DNA of 64,000 nt. Source: Devosia enhydra (GTDB taxonomy: Bacteria; Pseudomonadota; Alphaproteobacteria; Rhizobiales; Devosiaceae). The notes under the pieces were generated by a model. It did no database searches. It saw only the letters and a program-made list of their open reading frames with translations, and had not been told where the DNA came from. The DNA lies in contig NZ_FPKU01000001.1 of NCBI RefSeq assembly GCF_900119845.1, positions 839,528-903,527 on the forward strand, in the 5' to 3' direction. Shown one piece after another: positions 52,089 through 60,408 of the stretch. Numbering within the stretch: position 1 is the stretch's first letter; each line of letters begins with the position of its first letter. A program made the translations under genes and the position numbers.

Positions 52089-53119
52089 CGGGGCTCGGCG
52101 GGGGTGCGCGAAAAATGCGCCCTCATGGCGTCGAAGACCGAAACCAGCGTCTGCCTGAAATCGAGGTTGAGGCTGTCGGCATCCGAGAAAAGGGCCTGCG
52201 CCTTCTCCCATAGCTCGGAGGCTGAGGCAAGCCGCCTGCGCGCCTCGGGGCCCGCAAGCGCCGCATCGCGCGCCTCCTGCGCGATCCGCTCAAGCATCAA
52301 TTCGCGCGCGAACCGTGCTGCCGCTCCATCGCGATCCCCGCCCAGCGCATCGGCCAGCGCCAGCTGGCTGCCGCGCTCGGTGGTCGCGGGGCTTTCGAGC
52401 CATCCCCGCAAGGCCGCGATGCCGGTGGCATCGGCCAGCTTCAACGCCTCGAAGCCCCGCCGCGGCCGTCCCTGCGCCAGCCCCACCGCATCGCCGATGC
52501 GCTGGGCCGGTGCACCGGCCGCCTCCAGCACCGCGCGCACCCCTGCATCGGGCAGTGGCCTCAGCGCGATCTGGTGGCAGCGCGATTTGATGGTCGGCAG
52601 CAACCCGCCGGGCCGGTGTGAAATCAGCAGGAAGGCGGTGTCGGGCGGCGGCTCCTCGAGGATTTTCAGCAGCGCATTGGCGGCGCTGGCATTGGCGTCG
52701 TCGATCGCGTCGATGATCGCCACCCGATGCCCGGCCCGCCCGCGCGTATGGTGCATCCGGTCCTTGAGCGCACGCACCTCATCCACCCGGATGACGGTAT
52801 AGAACCCCTTGGTGTCGCGCGGCGCCTTGCGCAAAACGAAGAGATTGGGGTGCGATCCGGCGCGCACCTGCTCGTCCACCCGGTGCGCATCCTCGTCGCC
52901 CGTCGCAGTCAGGATCTCGCGCGCCAGCGTAAAAGCAAAAGTCGCCTTGCCGATGCCCAGCGGTCCGTGGATCATCATGCCGCTCGGCAGCCGCCCCGCC
53001 GCGATTTGATCGCGCACGGCAGCGAGCTGCGCCTCGTGCCCCACCAGGGTCGGCGTCAGCTCCGGGGGCGCCACACCCTCGATGTGGTCGGCCTCGCGTT
53101 GCGGTGCGTCCTCGCTCAC
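52085..53119 (-). CDS. holB: DNA polymerase III subunit delta prime
   Basis: 344 aa AAA+ clamp-loader subunit. [34 protein letters not shown] (P-loop-like), [15 protein letters not shown] and [21 protein letters not shown] (SRC motif) define it. Acts in sliding-clamp loading. GTG start overlapping the tmk stop by 4 bases, and it overlaps metG by 4; tmk-holB-metG is a standard bacterial order. Confidence 0.95.
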   Translation of the reverse strand: MSEDAPQREADHIEGVAPPELTPTLVGHEAQLAAVRDQIAAGRLPSGMMIHGPLGIGKATFAFTLAREILTATGDEDAHRVDEQVRAGSHPNLFVLRKAPRDTKGFYTVIRVDEVRALKDRMHHTRGRAGHRVAIIDAIDDANASAANALLKILEEPPPDTAFLLISHRPGGLLPTIKSRCHQIALRPLPDAGVRAVLEAAGAPAQRIGDAVGLAQGRPRRGFEALKLADATGIAALRGWLESPATTERGSQLALADALGGDRDGAAARFARELMLERIAQEARDAALAGPEARRRLASASELWEKAQALFSDADSLNLDFRQTLVSVFDAMRAHFSRTPAEPR

Positions 53120-53802
53120 GCGCCCGGCCCGGCCACCGTCTCGGGATAGCGACGCGTGATCGTGTCCCAGATTTCCTGTTCCAGGGCCTCGGCACCCTGA
53201 TTGGCCGGTATCACCACGCAGCGCTCGGGATTGTCGCGCGCGATGGCCAGAAATGCCTCGCGCAGCCGCTGGTGCCAGTCGAGCTCTTCCTTCTCGAACC
53301 GGTCGCCGGTCGCAACGAGAGCCTCTTCAGGCGCCCGCTCCCGCACCCGCTCGAAGGCGAGGGCCGGGTCCATGTCGAGCACGAAGGTCAGGTCGGGCTT
53401 GCGCCCGTCGAGCGCCAGCACCTCGAGCGCCGCGATCAGCTTCTCCTCCACCCCGCCCGTCAGCCCCTGATAGGCGCGGGTGGAATCGTGGAAGCGGTCC
53501 GAGACAACCCATTTGCCGCTCTCGAGGCTGGGCGCCACGAGCTGCTTGACGTGGTCGAGCCGCGCCGCTGCGAACAGCACCGCCTCCGCCCCTGCACCCC
53601 AGCTTTCGGGCCGTCCCTGCAGGATGAACGAGCGGATCGCCTCCGCCCGTGGCGTTCCGCCGGGCTCGCGCGTCCGCACCGCCCCGATCGAGACCTTGGC
53701 GAGATTGTCGACGAGCCGCCTGGCCTGGGTGGATTTGCCCACCCCCTCCCCGCCTTCGAAGGTGATGAACCGCGCCTTGCCGCGCCCGGGCATGTCAAGC
53801 AT
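53116..53802 (-). CDS. tmk: Thymidylate kinase
   Basis: 228 aa. P-loop FEGGEGVGKSTQARRL near residue 15, DRx motif in VVSDRFHDSTRAYQG, lid region in the middle. Makes dTDP from dTMP. Start at 53802 (MLDMPGRGK) preferred: GAAAGG is 8 bases upstream, whereas the ATG at 53808 would leave only 2 bases. 27 bp after dacA on the same strand, so probably in one transcript. Confidence 0.95.
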   Translation of the reverse strand: MLDMPGRGKARFITFEGGEGVGKSTQARRLVDNLAKVSIGAVRTREPGGTPRAEAIRSFILQGRPESWGAGAEAVLFAAARLDHVKQLVAPSLESGKWVVSDRFHDSTRAYQGLTGGVEEKLIAALEVLALDGRKPDLTFVLDMDPALAFERVRERAPEEALVATGDRFEKEELDWHQRLREAFLAIARDNPERCVVIPANQGAEALEQEIWDTITRRYPETVAGPGA

Positions 53803-53829
53803 CGCCATCGCCTTTCGACGCCGGGATCG

Positions 53830-54987
53830 TCACAGCCAGCCCAGCGCCAGCTGCTTCAGCGCATCGGTGGCCTGGCGCACGATGTCGCCCTTGTCCACCG
53901 TCTTGCCGGCATAAAGCGGGGTCTGCTGCACCGCATCGCCATTGCAGAAGAGGTTGAGCGTCGCCACCTGCGCGCCCTCGTCCACAGGCGGGCGCAGCGG
54001 GCCCTCATAGGTGATCGTGCCCGTCGGGCAATCGCGCGCGCCGCGCGGCATGAAGAGCTCGATCTTGTCCTTGCCCACCAGCGGCACAGATCCGTCGGCC
54101 CCACCATAGACATTGGCCCAGCCCACGATCTCGTCGCCCTCATAGAGCGTCACGAGTTCGAAGCCGCGCGTGCCCCAGGTGATGAGCTTGCGCCCTTCCT
54201 CGGCCCGCTCGCGCTCATTGGCGAGACCGTGCAGCACGGCGATCAGGCGTCGGCCGCCCTGCGTCGTCGAGGCCACGATGCCGTAGCCGGCTGCCTGGGT
54301 GTGGCCGGTTTTGAGGCCATCCACCCCGATGCCCATCTCGACCAGCGAATTGCGGTTGGGCTGGCGGATCTTGTTCCACGTCATCTCGGATTCCGAGAAA
54401 TAATGGTACCAGTCCGGATAATCGCGAATGAGGTGGCGGCCCAGATCGGCGAGGTCCCGTGCCGTCGAATATTGCTCGGGGTCCGGCAGCCCGGTCGCAT
54501 TGGTGAAGTGCGAGCCTTCGAGCCCCAGCTCCTCGGCCTTGCGGTTCATGATGTTGGCGAAGGTCTCCTCGGTGCCGCCGATGCCTTCCGCCAGCGCGAT
54601 CGCCGCGTCATTGCCCGACTGGATGATCACCGAGCGCAACAGGTCCTCTACGCGGATGCGTGAATTGACCTCGGCGAACATGGTCGAGCCGCCCGAGGTG
54701 GTGCCGCCCTCGCGCCACGCCTTTTCGGAGATGAAGAATTCCTCGTCCATGCTGAGCCGGCCGCGTGCGATCTCGTCAAAGACCACTGCAACCGTCATCA
54801 GCTTGGCCATGCTGGCCGGTTCGAGCCGCTCGTCGGCGTCCTTCTGGAACAGCACCGTGCCGGTCTCGTGGTCCATCAACACGGCGAAGGGCGCCTTGGT
54901 GTTGAAGTCCTGCGCCTTTACGGCAAGTCCCGAGACGGAGCTTGCCAGCGCAATCCCGAACGCAAAGGCTATGGTCATGGCGCGCAT
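53830..54987 (-). CDS. dacA: D-alanyl-D-alanine carboxypeptidase (PBP5/6 family)
   Basis: 385 aa. Signal peptide about 25 residues (MRAMTIAFAFGIALASSV, ending AVKAQ). Active-site Ser in PASMAKLMT, second motif SGNDA, third LKTGHT. The C-terminal PBP5 domain follows, but without an obvious amphipathic membrane anchor. Trims pentapeptide stems of peptidoglycan. GGAGG 7 bases before the ATG decides the start; an in-frame extension upstream is not credible. Between rlpA and tmk. Confidence 0.93.
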   Translation of the reverse strand: MRAMTIAFAFGIALASSVSGLAVKAQDFNTKAPFAVLMDHETGTVLFQKDADERLEPASMAKLMTVAVVFDEIARGRLSMDEEFFISEKAWREGGTTSGGSTMFAEVNSRIRVEDLLRSVIIQSGNDAAIALAEGIGGTEETFANIMNRKAEELGLEGSHFTNATGLPDPEQYSTARDLADLGRHLIRDYPDWYHYFSESEMTWNKIRQPNRNSLVEMGIGVDGLKTGHTQAAGYGIVASTTQGGRRLIAVLHGLANERERAEEGRKLITWGTRGFELVTLYEGDEIVGWANVYGGADGSVPLVGKDKIELFMPRGARDCPTGTITYEGPLRPPVDEGAQVATLNLFCNGDAVQQTPLYAGKTVDKGDIVRQATDALKQLALGWL

Positions 54988-55107
54988 GCGGCGTCCTCCC
55001 CTTTCCGCTGGCATCCGGCGGGCAACCGATCTGCCTCGGCGGCTCCATCTCGCCACTGCCCCTGCCCGGGCCGCGGCGCTCTTTGAGCCTATGGAATAGA
55101 CCCCAGC

Positions 55108-56139
55108 CTAGTACAGGACAATGTCCCCAAGGCCAAGTTCGCTGGCCAGGGCGAGCACATCGGCGCGATCCACGCCGGGCTTGAGGCCCCTGATGCTCAC
55201 CTGCGTGCGCGGGGTGCCGTCCTGCGTGATTTCAGTCAGCTCCACCGCCGCCAGCCGCGCAAAGGCCATGGCTGTCTCGCGCGCCTTGTCGGCCGCAAAG
55301 CTGCCGATCAACGCCTGCATCGCTTCGCCCTGGGGCGGCGCGATGGTGCCGCTGGCCATGGCGCTGGCTGCCGAGGCCGCGCCGGTCTCTACCGGTGCCA
55401 TCGCGGCGCCATCGGCGTAGCCGAACATCGAGAACATGCCCCGCGCCATGTCGCCCAGATTGCCGGGACCCTGACCCTGCATCGGCTGCGGTTGAGGAAT
55501 TGAGGGATCGACCATCGCGATCATCGTGCGCCCGCGTTCGAGCGTCGTCTGCCGGTCGACGCTCGCCATCAGCATGCGGGTGTCGTCGCCCTCGAGCGGC
55601 GCCGGCCCCACATACTGCACATGCACATTGCCCACCCCATGCCCCACATAGCCGAGGATCTCGGCAGCGCGGTGCGACAGGTCGATGACCCGGCCGCTCA
55701 TGTAAGGTCCGCGATCATTGACCCGCACCAGCACGGATCGCCCCGTATCGGTGTTGGTCACCCGCGCATACGAAGGCAACGGCATGGTCGGGTGCGCCGC
55801 CGTGATGGCATTGGCCGAAAAGATCTCGCCATTGGCCGTCAGCCGGCCATGGAAGTCCGAGCCATACCACGAGGCCTGGCCACGAGCCTCATAGCTGGGG
55901 TCTTCGCTGGGCGTGTAGACCTTGCCGCGAACCGTATAGGGCTTGCCCACGAGATAGCGTCCACCCCCGCGCGGCGGATTGGGATTGCTCGTCACGCGCG
56001 GCGAAACCTTGACGCCGAATTCCTTGCTCGAAAACGCATCCCGCTTCACGGACGCTCCGAGATCGGCGAAGCCGCCACAGGCGGCCAGCAGCGGCAGCGT
56101 CACGACGGCAAGGGCGGCGAAGCGCATGCGGCGCGTCAT
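55108..56139 (-). CDS. rlpA: RlpA-like septal ring lipoprotein
   Basis: 343 aa. Lipoprotein signal with lipobox LAAC at residues 18-21 (MTRRMRFAALAVVTLPLLAAC is 21, shown here only by its LAAC end). The double-psi barrel has GQASWYGSDFHGRLTANGE and RVNDRGPYMSGRVIDLS, with the catalytic-type Asp. The C-terminal 60 residues (LAAVELTEITQDG, then VSIRGLKPGVDRAD) look like a divergent SPOR domain that would bind denuded glycan at the septum. RlpA enzymes cleave naked glycan strands. Start: ATG 56139 over the TTG at 56166. Confidence 0.88.
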   Translation of the reverse strand: MTRRMRFAALAVVTLPLLAACGGFADLGASVKRDAFSSKEFGVKVSPRVTSNPNPPRGGGRYLVGKPYTVRGKVYTPSEDPSYEARGQASWYGSDFHGRLTANGEIFSANAITAAHPTMPLPSYARVTNTDTGRSVLVRVNDRGPYMSGRVIDLSHRAAEILGYVGHGVGNVHVQYVGPAPLEGDDTRMLMASVDRQTTLERGRTMIAMVDPSIPQPQPMQGQGPGNLGDMARGMFSMFGYADGAAMAPVETGAASAASAMASGTIAPPQGEAMQALIGSFAADKARETAMAFARLAAVELTEITQDGTPRTQVSIRGLKPGVDRADVLALASELGLGDIVLY

Positions 56140-56266
56140 CGATCGGGTCGGGGAGGGGCTGGTCAACTCGGCGGTCCGATATAAGAGGTGGTCGTCGATC
56201 GCCGCACTCTAAACGACCCATTCGCCCCGCGCCCGCCCCAAGCGTCGGCATGGTTTCTCATCGCTT

Positions 56267-56281
56267 AATTTGATTCAAATT
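56267..56281. promoter_or_regulatory. AT-rich 15-bp palindrome between rlpA and mazG
   Basis: AATTTGA-T-TCAAATT, a perfect 7-1-7 inverted repeat in the 281-bp divergent gap. It could be an operator for rlpA, mazG or both. TTAA at 56265-56268 makes a partial resemblance to a CtrA site, but the second half does not match. Confidence 0.4.
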
Positions 56282-56420
56282 GCCGCGATCTGCATCTCGA
56301 CACGTCATGCCACGCGACTTCGTCGATTTCCCACGGTTTTGCGGCATTCCCGCACGGTATCTCACAGTGCCGCCTGTTAAGTTTCGGCACGATTCGCGTC
56401 CCTGTTCGAAAGTTATCCCC

Positions 56421-57233
56421 ATGCAGCCATCCCGTGATCTCGACGGCCTCGTTGCCATCATGGCCGCCCTTCGCGACCCTCAGACCGGCTGTCCCTGGGA
56501 TATCGTTCAGGACTTTGCCTCCATCCGGCACTACACCATCGAGGAAGCCTATGAGGTCGCCGACGCCATTGAGCGCAGCGATTTTGTTGCGCTGCGCGAG
56601 GAGCTTGGCGACCTTATCCTCCAGCCCGTCTATCACGCCCAAATGGCCGCGGAGGCCGGGCTTTTCGATATCGCCGACGTCATTGAAACGGTGACCCAGA
56701 AGCTCATCCGCAGGCATCCGCATGTCTTCGGCACCAATCGAGAAGCCGACGCCGAAGCCGCCCAGGGTCGCTGGGAGGCCATCAAGGCCGAGGAACGTCG
56801 GAAAAAGGCCGAAAATCAAGGCCCTGACGCCCCTCTCCCCTCCCTGCTCGACGATGTTCCCGCCCCCCTGCCCGCCCTCGCCCGCGCCCAGAAACTCACC
56901 AAGCGCGCCGCCTCGATCGGCTTCGACTGGCCCGATATTCCGGCCGTCATCGCCAAGGTGCGTGAGGAGTTCGACGAGGTCCAAGCCGCTGAAACACAAG
57001 AGGAAAAGCAGGAGGAGGTAGGCGATCTCCTGTTCGCTGTCGCCAATCTGGCACGCAAGCTCGGCGTCGATCCGGAGGCGGCGCTCCGCGACGCCAACCT
57101 CAAATTCACCCGCCGATTCCATTACGTCGAATCGCGCTGCCGCGAAGATAGCGTGGCCCCCGCCGAAGCTGGCCTAGACCGGCTCGACGGCTACTGGAAT
57201 GAGATCAGGGCGAAAGACAAGAAGCGGGACTAA
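56421..57233 (+). CDS. mazG: Nucleoside triphosphate pyrophosphohydrolase MazG
   Basis: 270 aa with two MazG domains, as in E. coli. First: CPWDIVQDFASIRHYTIEEAYEV (split), with EExxE-type metal ligands in REELGDLILQPVYHAQMA; second: KLTKRAASIGFDWPDI and VREEFDEVQAAE ... EEVGDLLFAVANLARKLG. Hydrolyses NTPs, limiting misincorporation and ppGpp-dependent stress. Start MQPSRDLDG by homology and a GAAAG upstream; longer frames have no support. Converges on hflX with 12 bp between stops. Confidence 0.94.
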   Translation: MQPSRDLDGLVAIMAALRDPQTGCPWDIVQDFASIRHYTIEEAYEVADAIERSDFVALREELGDLILQPVYHAQMAAEAGLFDIADVIETVTQKLIRRHPHVFGTNREADAEAAQGRWEAIKAEERRKKAENQGPDAPLPSLLDDVPAPLPALARAQKLTKRAASIGFDWPDIPAVIAKVREEFDEVQAAETQEEKQEEVGDLLFAVANLARKLGVDPEAALRDANLKFTRRFHYVESRCREDSVAPAEAGLDRLDGYWNEIRAKDKKRD

Positions 57234-57245
57234 GCCGCTGCTCGG

Positions 57246-58601
57246 TCAATCTTTTTCCAACCTGTCCCCGAACCGTTCGGCGAAGGCTATACTGTGCCGA
57301 GGTTCAACCCGAACCTCATAGACCTGGTCGGTCTCGCCCGGCTCGCCTCGGTTCACGACTTCCGAATGGCTGTAGAGCCAGGCGACATCGGCGCCATCCT
57401 GATGAGCGATGCGCACCTTGAAGGTCCGGCTCTCCGCGCCCATCGCCCGCTCGATGGTCTGGAGCAGGAGGTCGATGCCCTCCCCCGTCTGGGCCGAGAC
57501 CGGCACCGAGGCAAACACCCGCCCGGCCGGCTGTACGCCAGCCAGCGCGGGTCGCTCGCCATCGCCGGCCCGTTCGAGCATGTCGACCTTGTTCCAGACC
57601 TCGATGATCGCGACCTTCTCGCCGCTAACCCCAAGCTCCGCCAACACTTTCAGCACGTCGCTGGCCTGCGCGGCATGGTCGGCATTGGCCACGTCCCGCA
57701 CATGCAGGATCACGTCGGCATCCACCACCTCTTCGAGCGTGGCGCGAAACGCAGCAACCAGGTCGGTCGGCAGGTCGGCAACGAAGCCCACGGTATCGGA
57801 CAGCATCACCTCGCGCCCATGCGGCAGCTCGATCTTGCGGATCGTGGTATCGAGCGTCGCAAAAAGCAGGTCCTTTGCGAAGACGCCGGCCCCGGTCAGC
57901 CGATTGAAAAGGCTCGACTTTCCGGCATTGGTGTAGCCCACCAGAGCGACAGTGCTGAACGGCACCGCATCGCGTCGCCCGCGCTGCTGGGCTCGCGTCT
58001 TGCGCACCTTCTCGATGCGATCTTCGAGATGGGCAATGCGCTCCTGCAGCAGCCGCCGATCGCTTTCGATCTGCGTCTCACCCGGACCGCCCAGGAAGCC
58101 GAAGCCGCCCCGCTGCCGCTCCAGATGGGTCCAGGACCGGACCAGTCGGCTCTTCTGATAATTGAGATGGGCAAGCTCGACCTGCAGCACGCCCTCGCGC
58201 GTCGCAGCCCGTTCACCGAAAATCTCGAGAATCAGCGCCGTGCGATCGAGCACCTTGGCGCCCGTCTCGCGCTCCAGATTGCGCTGCTGGATGGGCGACA
58301 GCGCCGTGTCCACCAGCACGAGCTCGACGCCCATCTCCTTGACGCGCTTGGTGATTTCCGCGACGTGGCCAGCCCCGAGAAATGTTGCGGGACGGACCTC
58401 GCGCACCTTCATGATCTCGGAAAAGGCGATGTCGAGCCGAATGGCCTCGGCAAGACCTTCGAACTCGGCCTTGCGCGCCTCCACCCCATGCAGGTTGGCT
58501 TGTCCCCGCACATCGGGAATGATGAGCCCGGCACGTGTGGGGGCGGCGCGCTGGTCGATCAGGCCATCATCGTCCCGACCATCCTCGTGGATGTCACCCA
58601 T
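57246..58601 (-). CDS. hflX: Ribosome-associated GTPase HflX
   Basis: 451 aa. N-terminal HflX domain (FLGAGHVAEI, ELVLVDTALSPIQQRNLE), glycine-rich linker FLGGPGETQIESDRRLL, then the G domain: GYTNAGKSSLFNRL (G1), SDTVGFVADLP (G3), NKVDM (G4). Rescues stalled or hibernating 70S ribosomes after stress. Starts 12 bp after hfq with no clear ribosome site. The hfq-hflX pair is conserved across Proteobacteria. Confidence 0.95.
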   Translation of the reverse strand: MGDIHEDGRDDDGLIDQRAAPTRAGLIIPDVRGQANLHGVEARKAEFEGLAEAIRLDIAFSEIMKVREVRPATFLGAGHVAEITKRVKEMGVELVLVDTALSPIQQRNLERETGAKVLDRTALILEIFGERAATREGVLQVELAHLNYQKSRLVRSWTHLERQRGGFGFLGGPGETQIESDRRLLQERIAHLEDRIEKVRKTRAQQRGRRDAVPFSTVALVGYTNAGKSSLFNRLTGAGVFAKDLLFATLDTTIRKIELPHGREVMLSDTVGFVADLPTDLVAAFRATLEEVVDADVILHVRDVANADHAAQASDVLKVLAELGVSGEKVAIIEVWNKVDMLERAGDGERPALAGVQPAGRVFASVPVSAQTGEGIDLLLQTIERAMGAESRTFKVRIAHQDGADVAWLYSHSEVVNRGEPGETDQVYEVRVEPRHSIAFAERFGDRLEKD

Positions 58602-58613
58602 GAAGCGGCCCGA

Positions 58614-58865
58614 TCACTCGCTGTCGGCCGTATGCTCGGGATCGAAAAGCTGGATCGGCGCACCGGGCATGATCGTCGAAATGGCGTGCTTGTAGACCAG
58701 TTGCGACTGGGCGTCGCGACGCAGCAACAAGCAGAAATTGTCGAACCAGGTGATCACGCCCTGAAGCTTGACGCCGTTCACGAGGAAAATGGTCACCGGG
58801 ACCTTGTTCTTGCGGACGTGGTTGAGGAACGAATCTTGAAGGTTCGGGCTTCTCTCGACGGGCAT
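58614..58865 (-). CDS. hfq: RNA-binding protein Hfq
   Basis: 83 aa, short-tailed alphaproteobacterial form. Sm1: [20 protein letters not shown] with [14 protein letters not shown]; Sm2: [11 protein letters not shown]. Hexameric chaperone that pairs small RNAs with mRNAs. Start [10 protein letters not shown] fixed by GAAGAGG 6 bases upstream; in-frame ATGs at 58952 and 58976 would add an unconserved basic tail but cannot be excluded. No promoter was read in the 160 bp to ntrX. Confidence 0.96.
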   Translation of the reverse strand: MPVERSPNLQDSFLNHVRKNKVPVTIFLVNGVKLQGVITWFDNFCLLLRRDAQSQLVYKHAISTIMPGAPIQLFDPEHTADSE

Positions 58866-59025
58866 TTTGAGCCTCTTCTGGGGCAGCACTGACGCTTTGC
58901 TGCCACTTGTCCGTTTCTGTTGGCGGCCGGCTTGGGGTGCCGCCGTCGCCATGGAAAGTGCACCTTTCCACCGCAATCATTTATCGCACATCCGCGCCCT
59001 TCTGCATACCCGCAGCCGAAATCTC

Positions 59026-60408
59026 TCAGAGCCCCAGCGACTTGATCTTGCGGTGCAGCGCACTGCGCTCCATGCCCACGAATTCAGCAGTCTTCGAGAT
59101 ATTCCCCCCAAACCGCTCGATCTGCGCCAGCAGATACTGGCGCTCGAACACCTCGCGCGCCTCGCGCAGCGGCAGGCTCATGAGATGGGCCGAAGCATCG
59201 GTGTCGCCCACCGTCGGCAGCACTTCGCCGATGTCCGAAGGGAGCATGGCGGCCGTGATGACGCCGTTCTCGGGCGCCTGATCCTTCATGAGGATCAGCA
59301 GTCGCTCGATCGAATTGCGAAGCTGGCGGGCATTGCCGGGCCAGTCCTGCGCCTGGAGGACGGCGAGGGCATCTTCGCCGATCACCATCGCGCGCAGGTT
59401 GTGCATGCGGCACACCTGCTCGATGAAGAGATCAACCAGCGGCGGAATGTCTTCCCGCCGCTCCCGCAACGGCGTCAGCTGAATGGGCACGATCGACAGG
59501 CGATGGAAGAGGTCGGAACGGAACCCGCCGCCCTCGATGGCCTGCGCAACGTTCTGCGAGCTGGAGGACACCACCCGCACGTCGATAGGTACCGGCACGG
59601 TGCCCCCGACTCGGAGAAAGCGGTTTTCCACCAGCGTCCGCAACAGCGCGGCCTGGGCGGGTGCCGGGAGGCTTGCGACCTCGGACAGATAGAGCGTTCC
59701 GCCATGGGCACGTTCGAGAGCCCCGACTTCCGTACGCAGCGTGCCCATGCGCTCGCGTGCCTCTCGCCCGAAGAGAACCGTCTGCACCTCATCGGGCGCA
59801 TAGAGCGAGCAGTTGATCTCGACGAATGGCGCGTCCGCCCGCTGGCTGCGCTGGTGAATGAGGCGCGCACACAGGCCCTTGCCGCTGCCTGATGCTCCAG
59901 AAATGAAGACGCGCGAATTGGTTGGCGCCGATTTCTCGATCACGGCCCGAACCTGCTGCAACGCCGGCGAGGCGCCGGCCAGTTCAGCCGCCTTGATGCT
60001 GGAGCGCTCGCGCAGATCCGCCACTTCGGACTTGAGCCGGGAGGCCTCCATGGCGCGCTGCGTGATCAGCAGCAGGCGATCGATCTTGAACGGCTTCTCG
60101 ATATAGTCATAGGCGCCGCGCTTGATGGCCGAGACGGCGGTCTCGACATTGCCATGGCCCGAAATCATCACCACCGGCAGGTCGGGATGCTGGCTCTGGA
60201 AGACGTCGAGCAATTGCAGCCCGTCGAGCCGCGAACCCTGCATCCAGATGTCGAGAAACACCAGGCTGGGTCGCCGCTTCGCGATCTCGTTGAGACCCGA
60301 ATCGGCATCGTGCGCCTGCCGGGCCTCATACCCCTCGTCCTCCAGAATGCCTGCGATCAGGTCCCGGATGTCGTCTTCGTCGTCGATGATCAGAATATCG
60401 CGTGCCAT
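59026..60408 (-). CDS. ntrX: Nitrogen-regulation response regulator NtrX (degenerate AAA+)
   Basis: 460 aa. Receiver domain with phospho-acceptor D53 (VFLDIWM) and acidic pocket DDEDD near 9-13. AAA+ domain at 140-370: Walker A GASGSGKG (171-178) is present, but the sigma-54 contact loop GAFTGA is replaced by GREARERMGTLR (214-225), and the Walker B Asp is Ser242 in GGTLYLSEV. C-terminal Fis-type helix-turn-helix (NISKTAEFVGMERSALHRKI). It is unlikely to activate sigma-54 polymerase; some alphaproteobacterial NtrX act as DNA-binding regulators without it. Overlaps ntrY by one base. Confidence 0.95.
   Translation of the reverse strand: MARDILIIDDEDDIRDLIAGILEDEGYEARQAHDADSGLNEIAKRRPSLVFLDIWMQGSRLDGLQLLDVFQSQHPDLPVVMISGHGNVETAVSAIKRGAYDYIEKPFKIDRLLLITQRAMEASRLKSEVADLRERSSIKAAELAGASPALQQVRAVIEKSAPTNSRVFISGASGSGKGLCARLIHQRSQRADAPFVEINCSLYAPDEVQTVLFGREARERMGTLRTEVGALERAHGGTLYLSEVASLPAPAQAALLRTLVENRFLRVGGTVPVPIDVRVVSSSSQNVAQAIEGGGFRSDLFHRLSIVPIQLTPLRERREDIPPLVDLFIEQVCRMHNLRAMVIGEDALAVLQAQDWPGNARQLRNSIERLLILMKDQAPENGVITAAMLPSDIGEVLPTVGDTDASAHLMSLPLREAREVFERQYLLAQIERFGGNISKTAEFVGMERSALHRKIKSLGL

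Noticed and set aside
52085-53119. Altered P-loop of HolB as an unusual loss
   Set aside because: Delta-prime subunits often lack a working ATP site, so this is normal for the family.
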